Assembly: GCF_009697385.1 (NCBI RefSeq)
Contig: NZ_VUNL01000011.1
Location: 36,522 to 100,521 of the forward strand
Direction: 5' to 3'
Origin: Wylensekiella montiformis
GTDB lineage: Bacteria > Bacillota > Negativicutes > Selenomonadales > Selenomonadaceae
DNA length: 64,000 nucleotides
Below, piece after piece: positions 41,731-51,364 of the stretch (within the stretch, counting starts at the first letter, position 1; the number at the start of each line of letters is the position of its first letter). The notes beneath the pieces are model-generated. The model was not told the origin of the DNA, made no database searches, and saw nothing but the letters and a program-made list of their open reading frames with translations. Position numbers and translations under genes: made by a program.

Positions 41731-42686
41731 GGAGCAAACACCTTCGGATACACGCATTTGGCCATGGTTTCTACCGCCTCAGGATAATGAATGCCGGGAC
41801 TGAGCAAAAACAATTCCTGCGGCAGATAGTAAATGCGGTTTTCCCGCACAGCTTCCACCGACTGCCAGGCCGGATTGCTCTGCATCATCTCGTCCATCCC
41901 CGCCTGAATCTCTTTCAGATTGCCCATACTGGTCACGAATAGGATCTCCGGATTCTGTGCCACCAGCGTTTCCATGCTGTACGGCGCCGCATCCGGATTC
42001 TTTTCCAGCGGGGTGATGCCGCTGGCTGCATTCTCCCATCCCAGCATGTGTGCCACAGACCCTGCGATGCTTCCGTCCAGCTGAACCGTAAGTCCCTGAT
42101 TGGTGCTGTGAATAACAAATACGCGCCGTTTCTGCTGCGGAATCCGGTCACGAACCGACTGGATTTTGTCATCCATCTCACGAACCAGCTGCTCTCCTTT
42201 TTCCTTTTCCCCGGTGATCTGTGCCAGAATACCGACTTCGCGCTTGACGTCCTCATAACTCTTCATATCCAGTACCAGCGTGCGAATCCCATTGCTTTCA
42301 AGGGTGTCCACCAATTTCTCATTCATTCCCTTGTTGACGATCACCAGATCCGGATTGCAGGACAAGACTTTCTCCACATCAATCTGATATACCTTGCCGA
42401 CACTGGTCAGGTTCTTCGCATACGCAGGCATTTTGGTTCTGGAATCCGGACGGCCCGCCACGAGTCCGGCTCCTCCGACCGCCTCAAGCGGCTCAAGAAA
42501 AGAAGCGGATGTCACAACAATGCGCTGCGGCTTTTCCGCCAGCTCGACCGTCCTCCCCAGATCATCCCGAATCACTGCATAGGAATTCTCCGTTCCCGAT
42601 GCCCCCCCGCCGTTTTGTTCCGGGCCGCAGCCGGTCAGAGTCAGCATCAAAACCAATCCCAGCAGCAAAAGCAGACAGCGTTTCAT
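41727..42686 (-). CDS. btuF: corrinoid-binding ABC lipoprotein (BtuF type)
   Basis: The 319-residue protein has a lipoprotein signal with LTGC (Cys20) and two lobes joined by a helix, as in class III binding proteins (RIVVTSASFLEPLEAVGG, then DLVIVNKG). It should capture corrinoids in the periplasm for BtuC and BtuD. A siderophore is possible, but the riboswitch favours corrinoids. It begins nine bases after cobI. Confidence 0.91.
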   Translation of the reverse strand: MKRCLLLLLGLVLMLTLTGCGPEQNGGGASGTENSYAVIRDDLGRTVELAEKPQRIVVTSASFLEPLEAVGGAGLVAGRPDSRTKMPAYAKNLTSVGKVYQIDVEKVLSCNPDLVIVNKGMNEKLVDTLESNGIRTLVLDMKSYEDVKREVGILAQITGEKEKGEQLVREMDDKIQSVRDRIPQQKRRVFVIHSTNQGLTVQLDGSIAGSVAHMLGWENAASGITPLEKNPDAAPYSMETLVAQNPEILFVTSMGNLKEIQAGMDEMMQSNPAWQSVEAVRENRIYYLPQELFLLSPGIHYPEAVETMAKCVYPKVFAP

Positions 42687-42695
42687 GGTCTCACC

Positions 42696-43397
42696 TCAGT
42701 TCTTACGCGTCAAAATCGTAGACAAATAATTCAGCTTCTCCTCTTTATGCGCCTCAATATCGTGGATAATCCGTTCTTCTTCCAGCCCCGCACGGCTGAC
42801 CAGCACGGCCTGCCGGGACATATCGTGGCGGGCCAGAATATCCGTCACTTCCCCGAAATTTTTATACACTTTCATCAGGACCGCATTATCCGCGGCATCC
42901 AAAGCCTTCTCCACCTTTTCTGGAGCAGCCGTAGCGGGAATCACAGCCAAAATATCATTTCCTTCAACGATCGGATACCCCATCTGGCTGCCGATCGCCG
43001 CAAAGGCGGGAATGCCCGGTATGGTCCGAATCTCCACCGGCTCATGTTCCAGCAGACGATATACATAGATATACGTGCTGTAAAACATCGGATCGCCAAG
43101 TGTCAGAAAAGCAACATTTTTCCCTTCTTCCAGCAAGGCAAGAATTTCCTTTTTATTGTTCGCCCAGGCATCCGTGCTGTTCTCAGCAAAGCCGCGAACC
43201 ATAGGAAATACCTGATAAACGATTTTCACGTCTTCTTTCAGATACGGCTGTGCAATCGATAAGGCCACACTGCCTTCTTTTTTCTCCGTCTTCGGCGCAA
43301 TCAGTACATCCACATCCTTGATGGCATGAATCGCCTTGACCGTCAACAATTCCGGATCCCCGGGGCCTACGCCAATTCCATAAAATACTCCGCTCAT
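42696..43397 (-). CDS. cobI: precorrin-2/cobalt-factor II C20-methyltransferase
   Basis: The 233-residue enzyme adds a methyl group to C20 of the corrin precursor. The SAM-binding GVGPGDPELLTVKA is near the start; LTLGDPMFYSTYIYV and IPGIPAFAAIGS are family motifs. ATG at 43397 has GGAGG 10 bases upstream; a TTG one codon earlier is less likely. It is the first gene after the cobalamin riboswitch. Given cbiK in this genome, the cobalt-early (CbiL-like) route is likely. Confidence 0.93.
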   Translation of the reverse strand: MSGVFYGIGVGPGDPELLTVKAIHAIKDVDVLIAPKTEKKEGSVALSIAQPYLKEDVKIVYQVFPMVRGFAENSTDAWANNKKEILALLEEGKNVAFLTLGDPMFYSTYIYVYRLLEHEPVEIRTIPGIPAFAAIGSQMGYPIVEGNDILAVIPATAAPEKVEKALDAADNAVLMKVYKNFGEVTDILARHDMSRQAVLVSRAGLEEERIIHDIEAHKEEKLNYLSTILTRKN

Positions 43398-43442
43398 CAA
43401 TACCTGTCCTCCATTTCCGCCTTGCTCCGAATCACAAACACA

Positions 43443-43705
43443 AAAAAACCCTTCTCCTTTCGAAGAAGAGCAACCGACTTAGCCAGCAAAATCCCCTCCC
43501 CATCCTTCGTAGGTGCGAAAGAAGCCACCGGCTCCTTTGACGGTGATTGTCAGACAGGCAGTTCTCCTGACTCTGCTTCAGCAAGCTTCCCCGCCTTCCC
43601 GGCATCATATCCAGTGGCATATCCCTGAGAAAGCTCTTCACATTACAGTGGCGTGACCGCACCGGCCTTTCACCGGTTTCTCTATTAAGCCTAAGCACCT
43701 GTCCC
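43443..43705 (-). promoter_or_regulatory. cobalamin riboswitch with terminator
   Basis: Read leftwards, GACAGGTGCTTAGGC is followed by AACCGGTGAAAGGCCGGTGC, GGTCACGCCACTGTAA, TGCCACTGG and AAGGCGGGG. The B12-box region GAGTCAGGAGAACTGCCTG ends the aptamer near 43530. The terminator stem CTCTTCTTCGAAAGGAGAAG with seven T lies at 43443-43471. Adenosylcobalamin should switch off cobI-btuFCD. Confidence 0.95.
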
Positions 43706-43713
43706 TGCTACTG

Positions 43714-43742
43714 ATTGTACACCGCGTCTCATGGTCTGTCAA
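43714..43742 (-). promoter_or_regulatory. cobI-btu operon promoter
   Basis: TTGACA (43737-43742) and TACAAT (43714-43719), read leftwards, have a 17-base spacer, directly before the riboswitch. Confidence 0.88.
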
Positions 43743-43783
43743 TCACAGGAAGAGAGGCGCGGCCCCACGATCCATTGTCTCAC

Positions 43784-43822
43784 AAAAAAGGCCGGCCATC
43801 CTGCTCAGATGACCGGCCCCTT
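43784..43822 (-). terminator. terminator after the sodium-pump beta gene
   Basis: Read leftwards, GGGGCCGGTCATC and GATGGCCGGCC pair and are followed by TTTTTTG, 30 bases past the stop at 43852. Confidence 0.85.
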
Positions 43823-43851
43823 GCGGCAAATAAATCTGTTGTGATTCTTTG

Positions 43852-44982
43852 TTATTTCAGCATAGCCAGCATGGTTCCGGCAGCCACCGCCGTACCGATG
43901 ACGCCGGCAACATTCGGCCCCATAGCATGCATCAGCAGGTAGTTGCCGGGCTTCGATTTCATGCCGACAACCTGACTGACCCGCGCCGCCATCGGCACAG
44001 CCGAAACGCCCGCCGAACCGATCAGCGGATTAATCTTCCAGCCAGATACACGGCACATGATCTTGCCAAATATGACGCCGCCGGCCGTGCCGAAGATAAA
44101 GGCGATCAGACCGAGAAGAATGATAAGCAGCGTCTGCGGAACGAGAAAATCTTCCGCATTCATCGTCATTCCGGTTCCGGTCGCAAGGAAAATCGTAACG
44201 ATATTGCACAGCGAATTCTGAGCGGTATCCGAAAGGCGGTCCATAACCCCGGACTCACGGAACAAATTGCCAAGCATCAGGCAGCCAAGCAAAGCAGCAA
44301 TCGGCGGCAAAAGCAGGCTGATGATGATTGCCGCGACGATCGGGAAGCAAACCCGCTCAAATTTCGTAACCGGACGCATCTGCTCCATGACCACTTCCCT
44401 CTCCTTCTGAGAAGTCAGCAGCTTCATAACCGGCGGCTGAATCAGCGGCACCAGCGACATATACGAATAAGCAGCTACGGCGATAGCGCCAAGGAGATGC
44501 GGCGCCATCTGAATGGACAGATAGATGGCCGTCGGGCCGTCAGCGCCGCCGATAATGCCAATTGCACCGGCTTCCTGCACATTGAAGCCCAGCATCATAG
44601 CGCCCATCAGCGCGACAAATACGCCGACCTGCGCAGCTGCTCCCAAAAGCAGGGTAGACGGACGAGCCAGAAGCGGACCAAAATCCGTCATCGCGCCAAT
44701 TCCCAAGAAAATCAGCGGCGGAAAAATCTCATTGGCAATGCCGTAATGAATGGCCTGCATCAGACCAGGATCCGTAAGGAAACCCGTCCGCGGGAAATTC
44801 GCCAGAATACATCCGAATGCGATCGGCCCAAGCAGCAGGGGCTCGAACTCCTTGACAATGGCCAGATAAAGCAGGACCAGACCAACCAGAATCATAATGC
44901 CGTTTCCAGCGGTAAACGCGGCGAATCCGCTGTCATTCCATACCGCCTGCAGCGACACCGCAAATGCATTAAAAAGTTCCAT
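43852..44982 (-). CDS. sodium-pumping decarboxylase beta subunit (OadB/MmdB/GcdB)
   Basis: The 376-residue membrane protein has about eleven helices and the family core [12 protein letters not shown], with an Asp needed for Na+ movement, and the C-terminal [14 protein letters not shown]. The beta subunit couples decarboxylation of carboxybiotin to Na+ export, powering energy gain from succinate, oxaloacetate or glutaconate. The alpha (carboxyltransferase) and biotin-carrier subunits are not nearby, so the substrate is unknown. It follows the small subunit by 21 bases. Confidence 0.93.
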   Translation of the reverse strand: MELFNAFAVSLQAVWNDSGFAAFTAGNGIMILVGLVLLYLAIVKEFEPLLLGPIAFGCILANFPRTGFLTDPGLMQAIHYGIANEIFPPLIFLGIGAMTDFGPLLARPSTLLLGAAAQVGVFVALMGAMMLGFNVQEAGAIGIIGGADGPTAIYLSIQMAPHLLGAIAVAAYSYMSLVPLIQPPVMKLLTSQKEREVVMEQMRPVTKFERVCFPIVAAIIISLLLPPIAALLGCLMLGNLFRESGVMDRLSDTAQNSLCNIVTIFLATGTGMTMNAEDFLVPQTLLIILLGLIAFIFGTAGGVIFGKIMCRVSGWKINPLIGSAGVSAVPMAARVSQVVGMKSKPGNYLLMHAMGPNVAGVIGTAVAAGTMLAMLK

Positions 44983-45003
44983 ATCTTTTCCTCCTCCCCC
45001 GGA

Positions 45004-45345
45004 TTAAAACGGATTGCTGAAAGGAACCCGGCCGGAATTTTTCCATCCGTCGCGGGACAGCGGCCGGATCGCGTGAATCTGTTCGGGGCCATATCCGTAA
45101 GAGGACAATGCAGCAGCAATGACGGCAACCACTTCAGGCGATATCCCTTCCTCTGCCGCAGGCGCAGCAGGAGACGGGTCAGGAACAACTGCCGGCGCAG
45201 CAGACTCCTGTTTTACCTTCGGCTTGGTCGGATCAAGATAATGAATCAATTTGATCACCAGCCCCAGCGCAATCAACACCAGAAATACGACCGTCATGTT
45301 GATGAGCATGATAATGAATGGATTGGATGTTACCGGTTGCGACAT
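45004..45345 (-). CDS. sodium-pump decarboxylase small (gamma/delta) subunit
   Basis: The 113-residue protein has one N-terminal membrane helix (about 10-33), an Ala/Pro-rich linker (about 48-65) and the conserved C-terminal EVVAVIAAALSSYGYGPEQI, as in MmdD or OadG. It anchors and stabilises the complex. ATG at 45345 has GAGGTGA upstream. It is paired with the beta subunit gene in a two-gene unit. Confidence 0.9.
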   Translation of the reverse strand: MSQPVTSNPFIIMLINMTVVFLVLIALGLVIKLIHYLDPTKPKVKQESAAPAVVPDPSPAAPAAEEGISPEVVAVIAAALSSYGYGPEQIHAIRPLSRDGWKNSGRVPFSNPF

Positions 45346-45483
45346 AAACTCACCTCATTAAAATAAAAAAACATCCCTGTAAAAAACGAAATCACACCAG
45401 CTTTATTATAAAGGAATTTTCAAAAAAATAAAAATAGTTTATGGGAATATCTACGATAGCCCTGAGTTATCCGAATATTTCTC

Positions 45484-46284
45484 TTATTTATCCGATGCAA
45501 GAAGCGCCCGGATGCTGCGGACAAACTGCTCGCGGATTGCCGCGCGCTCTCCCAATGCGTGCAGATCCGTACGCACGGAAAAGCCGGCCGCCAGAAGGCG
45601 GCTTTTCCAGGAAGCCGGTTCGTTTCCGGCCATATCCCGGTAAACATGCACGCCGCCCGCCAGAAGCAGCGGCGCCAAAAGAACAGCCTCTGCCCCTCTT
45701 TGTTGCAGGCGATTCAGCACCTCGCGGAATCCCGGCCAGTCCGAGGGTTCAAGAACCCCGATATGAACAGGGATATTCCGATCATCCGCCATGCGCTGCA
45801 GGCGCTCATAAATCGGATTATGCTGATGCGGCGACCCATGCCCCAGCAAAACAACCTGCTCCGTTCCCCGACAGTCCAGCGACTGCAGAATGATGCGCAA
45901 AAGTTCCTCATCCCGCTTTTCTTCTGCAAAAAGCGGAGAACCGATCCGCAGTTCCGCAAAAAGGGGCTGACAGGCCGATGCCGGAAGCCATACCTTTTGA
46001 GTATACTCTTCTCCCGGCGTCAAATGAGAGGGCTGCAGAACAACCCGCTCCACACCGCGTTGACGCAAGTCTTCTAAGGCCTCCTCAACGGAAGGAACCA
46101 GAACGCCCTCCGCGCGCAGCCGCTTCCGCATAAACTGCGAAGTATACGCCTGACAAACCAGATAATCCGGAAAAGCATGCCGGATTGCCTCAGCACAGGC
46201 GTCCAGACTGGCATGACGGGCCGACGCGGAAGCCACACCGAAGCTGACGAACAGAATGGCCTTTTTTCCGTTCAACCCCCTCAT
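45484..46284 (-). CDS. cbiK: anaerobic cobaltochelatase CbiK (sirohydrochlorin)
   Basis: The 266-residue protein inserts cobalt into sirohydrochlorin in the oxygen-independent B12 pathway. The two family histidines are visible: His149 in LLGHGSPHQHNP and His213 in LLAGGVHVYRDMAG. VSFGVASASAR opens the fold. Its ATG overlaps the glmM stop by four bases, so it is translated at the tail of the c-di-AMP operon, an unexpected location. No signal peptide is present. Confidence 0.92.
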   Translation of the reverse strand: MRGLNGKKAILFVSFGVASASARHASLDACAEAIRHAFPDYLVCQAYTSQFMRKRLRAEGVLVPSVEEALEDLRQRGVERVVLQPSHLTPGEEYTQKVWLPASACQPLFAELRIGSPLFAEEKRDEELLRIILQSLDCRGTEQVVLLGHGSPHQHNPIYERLQRMADDRNIPVHIGVLEPSDWPGFREVLNRLQQRGAEAVLLAPLLLAGGVHVYRDMAGNEPASWKSRLLAAGFSVRTDLHALGERAAIREQFVRSIRALLASDK

Positions 46285-47630
46285 CCCTGTTCCTTTTTGA
46301 CGACATCGGCGATCCGGTGGCAGATCACATCGAGCTGCGCCTGATCCGGTCCCTCTGCCATGACACGAATCAGTGGCTCCGTACCGGACGGCCGTACCAG
46401 AATACGCCCATCGCTTCCCAGCTCCTGATCTCCTTCCTCGATAGCCTTCCGGATGGCTTCATTTTCTTCCCATCCATCCTTTGTCGCCACCTTGACATTG
46501 ACCAGAAGCTGCGGATACGTCGTCATGAGTGCCGTGAGTTCCGAAGCCTTTCTGCCGCTCCGCTTCAAAGAGGAGAGAACCTGCAGCGCAGTAATCGGGC
46601 CATCTCCCGTTGTGCTGTAATCGGTAAAAATAATATGTCCGGACTGCTCTCCGCCAATCTTATACCCGTTCTTGAGCATATTTTCCAGAACATAGCGGTC
46701 GCCGACCTGCGTGATCTCTGCCCGGCCGCCAGCTTCCCGGATGGCCTTGTGGAAACCAATGTTGGCCATAACCGTCGTGACCACCGTATTATAAGGCAGC
46801 GTCCCCTTTTTCATCATATCCTGTGCACACATGACCAGAATATGATCCCCGTCGATCACCTGCCCTTTCTCATCGACGCAAAGGCAGCGGTCCGCATCGC
46901 CATCATGCGCAATGCCGAAATCGGCATGGTTCTCCAAAACGGCTTTCTGCAGCGATTCCAAATGTGTGGAGCCGCAGTGATCGTTGATATTCACCCCATT
47001 GGGCAGCGCGTGAATGACCTTGACCTTAGCGCCAAGCTCCCGCAAAATCTTCGGCATTACCTCATACGAAGCACCATTCGCGCAGTCCAGAACAATATTC
47101 ATTCCGTCAAAACGCTCGCTGCAGGTGCTCAGAACAAATTCCACATACTGGTTCAAGAGGTCGGTGCGATACTCAATATGTCCGACCTTGTCGCCGGAAG
47201 GACGGGCAAGCGTGTCATCCTGCTCCAACTGATGAACGATAGCTTCCAGCTCATCTTCGACAGCATCCGGAAGTTTGTACCCATCGCCGCCGAAAAACTT
47301 GATGCCGTTGTCATGATAAGGATTATGGGAAGCAGAAATGACAATGCCTGCTTTTGCCTTATGGCGGCGGGCCAGATAGGCAATAGCCGGAGTCGGGATC
47401 ACTCCGGCCAGCATGGCACGTCCGCCTGCCGAACAAATTCCTGCCGTAATCGCTGCCTCAAACATCTCGCCGGACAAACGCGTATCCCGCCCGATCAGAA
47501 TCAGGGGCTGCTCCTCCGATTCCCTGCCGAAATAAAGCGTAGCCGCGCGTCCCAGCCGATAAGCCATTTCCGGCTGCAGCGTAACATTTGCCTCACCGCG
47601 AACGCCATCCGTACCAAACAATCTTGCCAT
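46281..47630 (-). CDS. glmM: phosphoglucosamine mutase
   Basis: The 449-residue enzyme converts glucosamine-6-phosphate to glucosamine-1-phosphate for cell-wall precursors. The phosphoserine loop ISASHNP places Ser101 correctly; DGDADRCLCVDEKG binds Mg and RPSGTEPLIRV is the phosphate site. ATG at 47630 follows GGAGGG; a TTG at 47648 is in frame but would contain that site. In other Firmicutes GlmM binds and inhibits CdaA, and the operon arrangement fits. Confidence 0.97.
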   Translation of the reverse strand: MARLFGTDGVRGEANVTLQPEMAYRLGRAATLYFGRESEEQPLILIGRDTRLSGEMFEAAITAGICSAGGRAMLAGVIPTPAIAYLARRHKAKAGIVISASHNPYHDNGIKFFGGDGYKLPDAVEDELEAIVHQLEQDDTLARPSGDKVGHIEYRTDLLNQYVEFVLSTCSERFDGMNIVLDCANGASYEVMPKILRELGAKVKVIHALPNGVNINDHCGSTHLESLQKAVLENHADFGIAHDGDADRCLCVDEKGQVIDGDHILVMCAQDMMKKGTLPYNTVVTTVMANIGFHKAIREAGGRAEITQVGDRYVLENMLKNGYKIGGEQSGHIIFTDYSTTGDGPITALQVLSSLKRSGRKASELTALMTTYPQLLVNVKVATKDGWEENEAIRKAIEEGDQELGSDGRILVRPSGTEPLIRVMAEGPDQAQLDVICHRIADVVKKEQG

Positions 47631-47732
47631 AATATTGTATCCCTCCAATAAGTTCTGCCCTCAGCTTCCCGATTCATGTGTCCTTTCCGGGATGCCTCGT
47701 CCTTTCTAGTATGCACAGTTTTTATCCGAAAA

Positions 47733-49349
47733 TCAAATCTTTTTCATAAAATGAAGCGCCGCCTTCATGCCATCCACAGCAGCACTCATAATGCCGCCGG
47801 CATAACCGGCTCCTTCGCCGATCGGGTAAAGCCCCGCTGCAGACTCCGATACCATCGTGCCGCGGCTGCGGCGGATGCGGCATGGCGCCGACGACCGGGC
47901 CTCCACCCCGGTCATGACTGCTCCTGCATCAGCAAATCCGGGTATTTTGCGGTCAAACCACGGCAATGCTCCTTCCAGCGTTTTCGTCATAAAAGCCGGC
48001 AGGCAGCGATGAAGATCAGCAGGACGCACGCCCGGCCGATATGTCGGTGCCGTCAGAAACTGTTCCGAACCGAATCTTCCTGTAAGAAAATCCCCCACCG
48101 TCTGAACCGGCGCACAATAATTCTTTCCTCCCAGCTCAAAAGCCAGCGATTCCAGTTCATCCTGCAGCGCCATACCGGCCAGAACCTCCCGGCCAAAATC
48201 ATCCGGGCCGACTTGCACCAGCAAAGCGCTATTGGCGATTCCGGAATCGCGATGATAATTGCTCATCCCGTTCGTGCAAACATGTCCTGCCTCTGAGGTC
48301 GCCGCAACCACCTGCCCGCCCGGACACATGCAAAACGAATACGCGCCCCGCCCTGTCACCGGATCCTTATAGGTCAGCGCATAATCGGCCACCGGCAGCC
48401 GGGGATCACCAGCATCATCCCCATACTGAGCACGGTCAATCATCTCCTGAGGATGCTCAATCCGCACACCCATAGCAAAAGGCTTCGCCTCCATGGAAAG
48501 CCCATGAGAAAGAAGCATGCGATATGTGTCCCGTGCCGAATGGCCAATTCCCAAAAATACCGTATCCGTTTCCAAACGGTCTTCGCCGTTGACGATCACC
48601 GCACGCACCGCGCCATGCTCAAATTCAAAATCCGTAACCTGATGCTCAAAACGTACCTCTCCGCCCAGACGGAGAATCTCCTTTCGGATATTCCGGACTA
48701 CGCCGCGCAGAAGATCGGTACCAATATGCGGTTTCTGCAAAAACCGTATTTCAGCCGGTGCCCCTGCCCGGACAAAAGCTTCGAGGACGTCCCGCGTATG
48801 CGGATCACTGATGCGGGTGGTCAGCTTCCCGTCAGAGAACGTGCCGGCGCCCCCCTCGCCGAACTGGACATTGGACCGGACATCCAGCGCTCCGCCCTGC
48901 CAAAACCGAGCAATATCGCGCTGTCTGGAATCCACATCGCGCCCGCGCTCCAAAACCAAAGGCTGAAGGCCGGCTCGGGCCAGCGTCAGAGCGGCAAACA
49001 TTCCGGCAGGGCCAAAGCCAACGACAATCGGCCGCTTTCCGTCTGTACGGCTGCAAGCGCCCCGGTCAGGCCAGGCCGATGGAAGCGGTTCATCAGACAG
49101 CCCGACATTCCGATCACGCCGCAGCGCATTCAGAACGCGCTTCTCAGACACGTTCACACAGACATCCAGCATATAAACAAACTGTATCGGCGCTCCATGA
49201 TAACGCCTGGCATCCACGGCCTGACGCAGAATTACCACCCCGGAGACAGCCTGAGGTGGTAATTTTAAGCGCCGGGCCGCAAGCTCCTTCAGATCGGTTT
49301 CCTCATAAAAAGGAACCTGCATATTTCGAATCCGAATCACTGAACCCAT
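47733..49349 (-). CDS. FAD-dependent oxidoreductase, COG2509 type
   Basis: The 538-residue protein has an N-terminal extension of about 100 residues, then an FAD-binding fold beginning PIVVGFGPAGMFAALTLA. Further family patterns are FGEGGAGTFSDGKLTTR and GEGAGYAGGIMSAAVDGM. The reaction is unknown. ATG at 49349 has GGAG close upstream; GTG three codons later is an alternative. It lies between cdaR and glmM, separated from each by 26 and about 100 bases, and is probably co-transcribed. Confidence 0.88.
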   Translation of the reverse strand: MGSVIRIRNMQVPFYEETDLKELAARRLKLPPQAVSGVVILRQAVDARRYHGAPIQFVYMLDVCVNVSEKRVLNALRRDRNVGLSDEPLPSAWPDRGACSRTDGKRPIVVGFGPAGMFAALTLARAGLQPLVLERGRDVDSRQRDIARFWQGGALDVRSNVQFGEGGAGTFSDGKLTTRISDPHTRDVLEAFVRAGAPAEIRFLQKPHIGTDLLRGVVRNIRKEILRLGGEVRFEHQVTDFEFEHGAVRAVIVNGEDRLETDTVFLGIGHSARDTYRMLLSHGLSMEAKPFAMGVRIEHPQEMIDRAQYGDDAGDPRLPVADYALTYKDPVTGRGAYSFCMCPGGQVVAATSEAGHVCTNGMSNYHRDSGIANSALLVQVGPDDFGREVLAGMALQDELESLAFELGGKNYCAPVQTVGDFLTGRFGSEQFLTAPTYRPGVRPADLHRCLPAFMTKTLEGALPWFDRKIPGFADAGAVMTGVEARSSAPCRIRRSRGTMVSESAAGLYPIGEGAGYAGGIMSAAVDGMKAALHFMKKI

Positions 49350-49375
49350 TCACTCCATATCTTTATCTTTCCGCA

Positions 49376-50317
49376 TTATTCATTTTTTCTGGCCCGAACC
49401 GTAATATGAACCACCACATCATGATTGGTAACCGTCACGCCATCCGGCAAAATCAGCTTCACTGTCTTATCGGTATTCCGGGTGACATCTGCCAGAGAAA
49501 CCTTTTCGGTCTCGATCGAAGAGATTCCCGAAATCACCGAATTCTTGCCCGCTATCTCAATCTTCGCCGGATCGACGCGCACCCCTGTAAGCTCATAATC
49601 CTTAGACAGGTCATCACCCGTCAACGGCTGAATCGCCACGATCTTTTTCAACAGACCGCGCGCCATCTGCAGCGATACATACATGGCCGACGGACTAACC
49701 GTGACCCCCTGTACTTCCCGCCCATCTGCGTTAATAGCCGTCAGCGGAACCTGAAGATCGAAATCGCTGTCATTTTTTCCATTCAAACCGACATAACCGA
49801 TAACGCGCGCTACCTCATTCACCGCAGATTCCGGCCCCTCGACAGAAACCTCGGGACTGGACTGGCTGACCTTGGCCACGGTCACGCCGGGTGCCGGAGA
49901 ACCATTGACATAAATATCTGCCCGGACCTGTTTGCTGACAATCGGATCCAGCGTAACTTCCACGGTATCCGGCTTCGCCTCCACCACTTCAAATCCCTGC
50001 GGGGCCACGATCTGCACTTTGCAGACATTCTTCCCCTTCTGTGCATCTTTGAGATCTACATATGCCGTAAAATCACTGCCGTCGTTATTCACAAACAGGG
50101 AGCGCGGCCCCCGGACCCGTACCTTGAGCGTATCGGCAGACTGTACAACCTTATAGCCGTCCGGTACGTTTTTCATCGTCAGCTGAACAGTGAAGCTTCC
50201 ATCAATCGACGGATTTTGATCATTCATCACATAGCCCCAGAGGATCAGTGCGACCAGCAAAGCCAGAATCTTGGCAGCCAGGTTATGCTGAATCAGACTG
50301 CGGAACGTTGCAATCAT
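49376..50317 (-). CDS. cdaR: YbbR-repeat regulator of diadenylate cyclase (CdaR)
   Basis: The 313-residue protein has one N-terminal membrane helix (about 14-30, LAAKILALLVALILWGYV) and three to four YbbR-like domains outside the membrane. CdaR binds and tunes CdaA. ATG at 50317 overlaps the cdaA stop (ATGA), fitting a stoichiometric pair. Confidence 0.94.
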   Translation of the reverse strand: MIATFRSLIQHNLAAKILALLVALILWGYVMNDQNPSIDGSFTVQLTMKNVPDGYKVVQSADTLKVRVRGPRSLFVNNDGSDFTAYVDLKDAQKGKNVCKVQIVAPQGFEVVEAKPDTVEVTLDPIVSKQVRADIYVNGSPAPGVTVAKVSQSSPEVSVEGPESAVNEVARVIGYVGLNGKNDSDFDLQVPLTAINADGREVQGVTVSPSAMYVSLQMARGLLKKIVAIQPLTGDDLSKDYELTGVRVDPAKIEIAGKNSVISGISSIETEKVSLADVTRNTDKTVKLILPDGVTVTNHDVVVHITVRARKNE

Positions 50318-51153
50318 TTTTTCTTCCTCCAGTTTCGTACCATATCCTTAAGACCAGCCTGCGGCGAAGCAAACGCCGGCATCAAAACCGCCTGCAAAGT
50401 CTCGATATCCAGATGGCGCATAATATGTCCATTTTCCGCCACAGATATCGTGCCAGTTTCTTCACTGACCACGACCACCAGTGCGTCACATTGCTCAGAA
50501 AGGCCGATGGCTGCACGATGGCGTGTGCCCAGCTCCGTAGAAAGCGTGCGGTTTTCCGTAAGCGGCAGCAGGCAGCCAGCGGCAATCAGCCGATTGCCGC
50601 GGATGATCGCCGCTCCATCATGTAGCGGCGTATTCACAATGAACACGTTCAGCAAAAAATCTGCGGAAATCAATCCATCGATCTGTATGCCGGTCGCACT
50701 GATATCATTAAGCCACATATTCCGCTCAATAACCAGCAGCGCCCCCGTCTTGGTAGCTGAGAGCTGCTTGACCGCTTTCGTCAGTTCGAAAACGACAGAA
50801 CGCGCCTCTTCATCATCCAAAAGCGCGGTTTTTCCCAAAAAACTTCCCTGTCCCAAATGCTCCAAAGCCCGCCGAAGCTCCGGCTGAAAGACAATGGGAA
50901 GCGCTACAAAGAGCAGTGTTACCGCCTTCTGCAGCAGCCAGGAAATAACATGAAGCTCCGCCCAGCTGCAAACCATCGTAACCGCCAGAAGCACCAGCAC
51001 GCCCTTGACCAGCGTAATCGCCCGGGTATCCTTGAGCATAACATAAATTTTATAAAGGATTACCGCAACAATCAAAATGTCGATCGCATCAAACCAGCCA
51101 ATCGTCGATATGATGCCATGAAATTGCATCGGCAAAGTAATATTAAACGGCAT
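50314..51153 (-). CDS. cdaA: diadenylate cyclase CdaA
   Basis: The 279-residue membrane enzyme makes c-di-AMP from two ATP. It has three N-terminal helices (about 15-90), then the DAC domain with DGA at 179-181 (LHDGAAI) and RHR at 211-213 (GTRHRAAIG), both essential. I start at 51153, with GGGGAG 8 bases upstream; an in-frame TTG at 51174 is less likely. It leads the operon cdaA-cdaR-FAD protein-glmM-cbiK. Confidence 0.96.
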   Translation of the reverse strand: MPFNITLPMQFHGIISTIGWFDAIDILIVAVILYKIYVMLKDTRAITLVKGVLVLLAVTMVCSWAELHVISWLLQKAVTLLFVALPIVFQPELRRALEHLGQGSFLGKTALLDDEEARSVVFELTKAVKQLSATKTGALLVIERNMWLNDISATGIQIDGLISADFLLNVFIVNTPLHDGAAIIRGNRLIAAGCLLPLTENRTLSTELGTRHRAAIGLSEQCDALVVVVSEETGTISVAENGHIMRHLDIETLQAVLMPAFASPQAGLKDMVRNWRKKK

Positions 51154-51187
51154 AGACAAAACTCCCCGCTTCAACGTTTCTTTCTCT

Positions 51188-51216
51188 ATTATAAAAAATA
51201 TTCGAGTTCAGCGCAA
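51188..51216 (-). promoter_or_regulatory. cdaA operon promoter
   Basis: TTGCGC (51211-51216) and TATAAT (51188-51193), read leftwards, are 17 bases apart, about 35 bases before the cdaA ATG. Confidence 0.75.
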
Positions 51217-51316
51217 AGAAATCCTTGTTCTCTGTGAAAAAATTTAAACAGCGGGAAAAACAGCCATTCCCACAGGCGGCAAAACCATAATAAAACGGCC
51301 TCACTGCGCTTCCAGC

Positions 51317-51345
51317 AAAAAAGGACCAGCCATTTCACTGATCCT
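51317..51345 (-). terminator. ilvE terminator
   Basis: Read leftwards, AGGATCAG and CTGGTCCT pair (one G-T) and are followed by TTTTTT, about 20 bases past the ilvE stop. Confidence 0.75.
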
Positions 51346-51364
51346 CTTTCGTTCCTGCAATATA

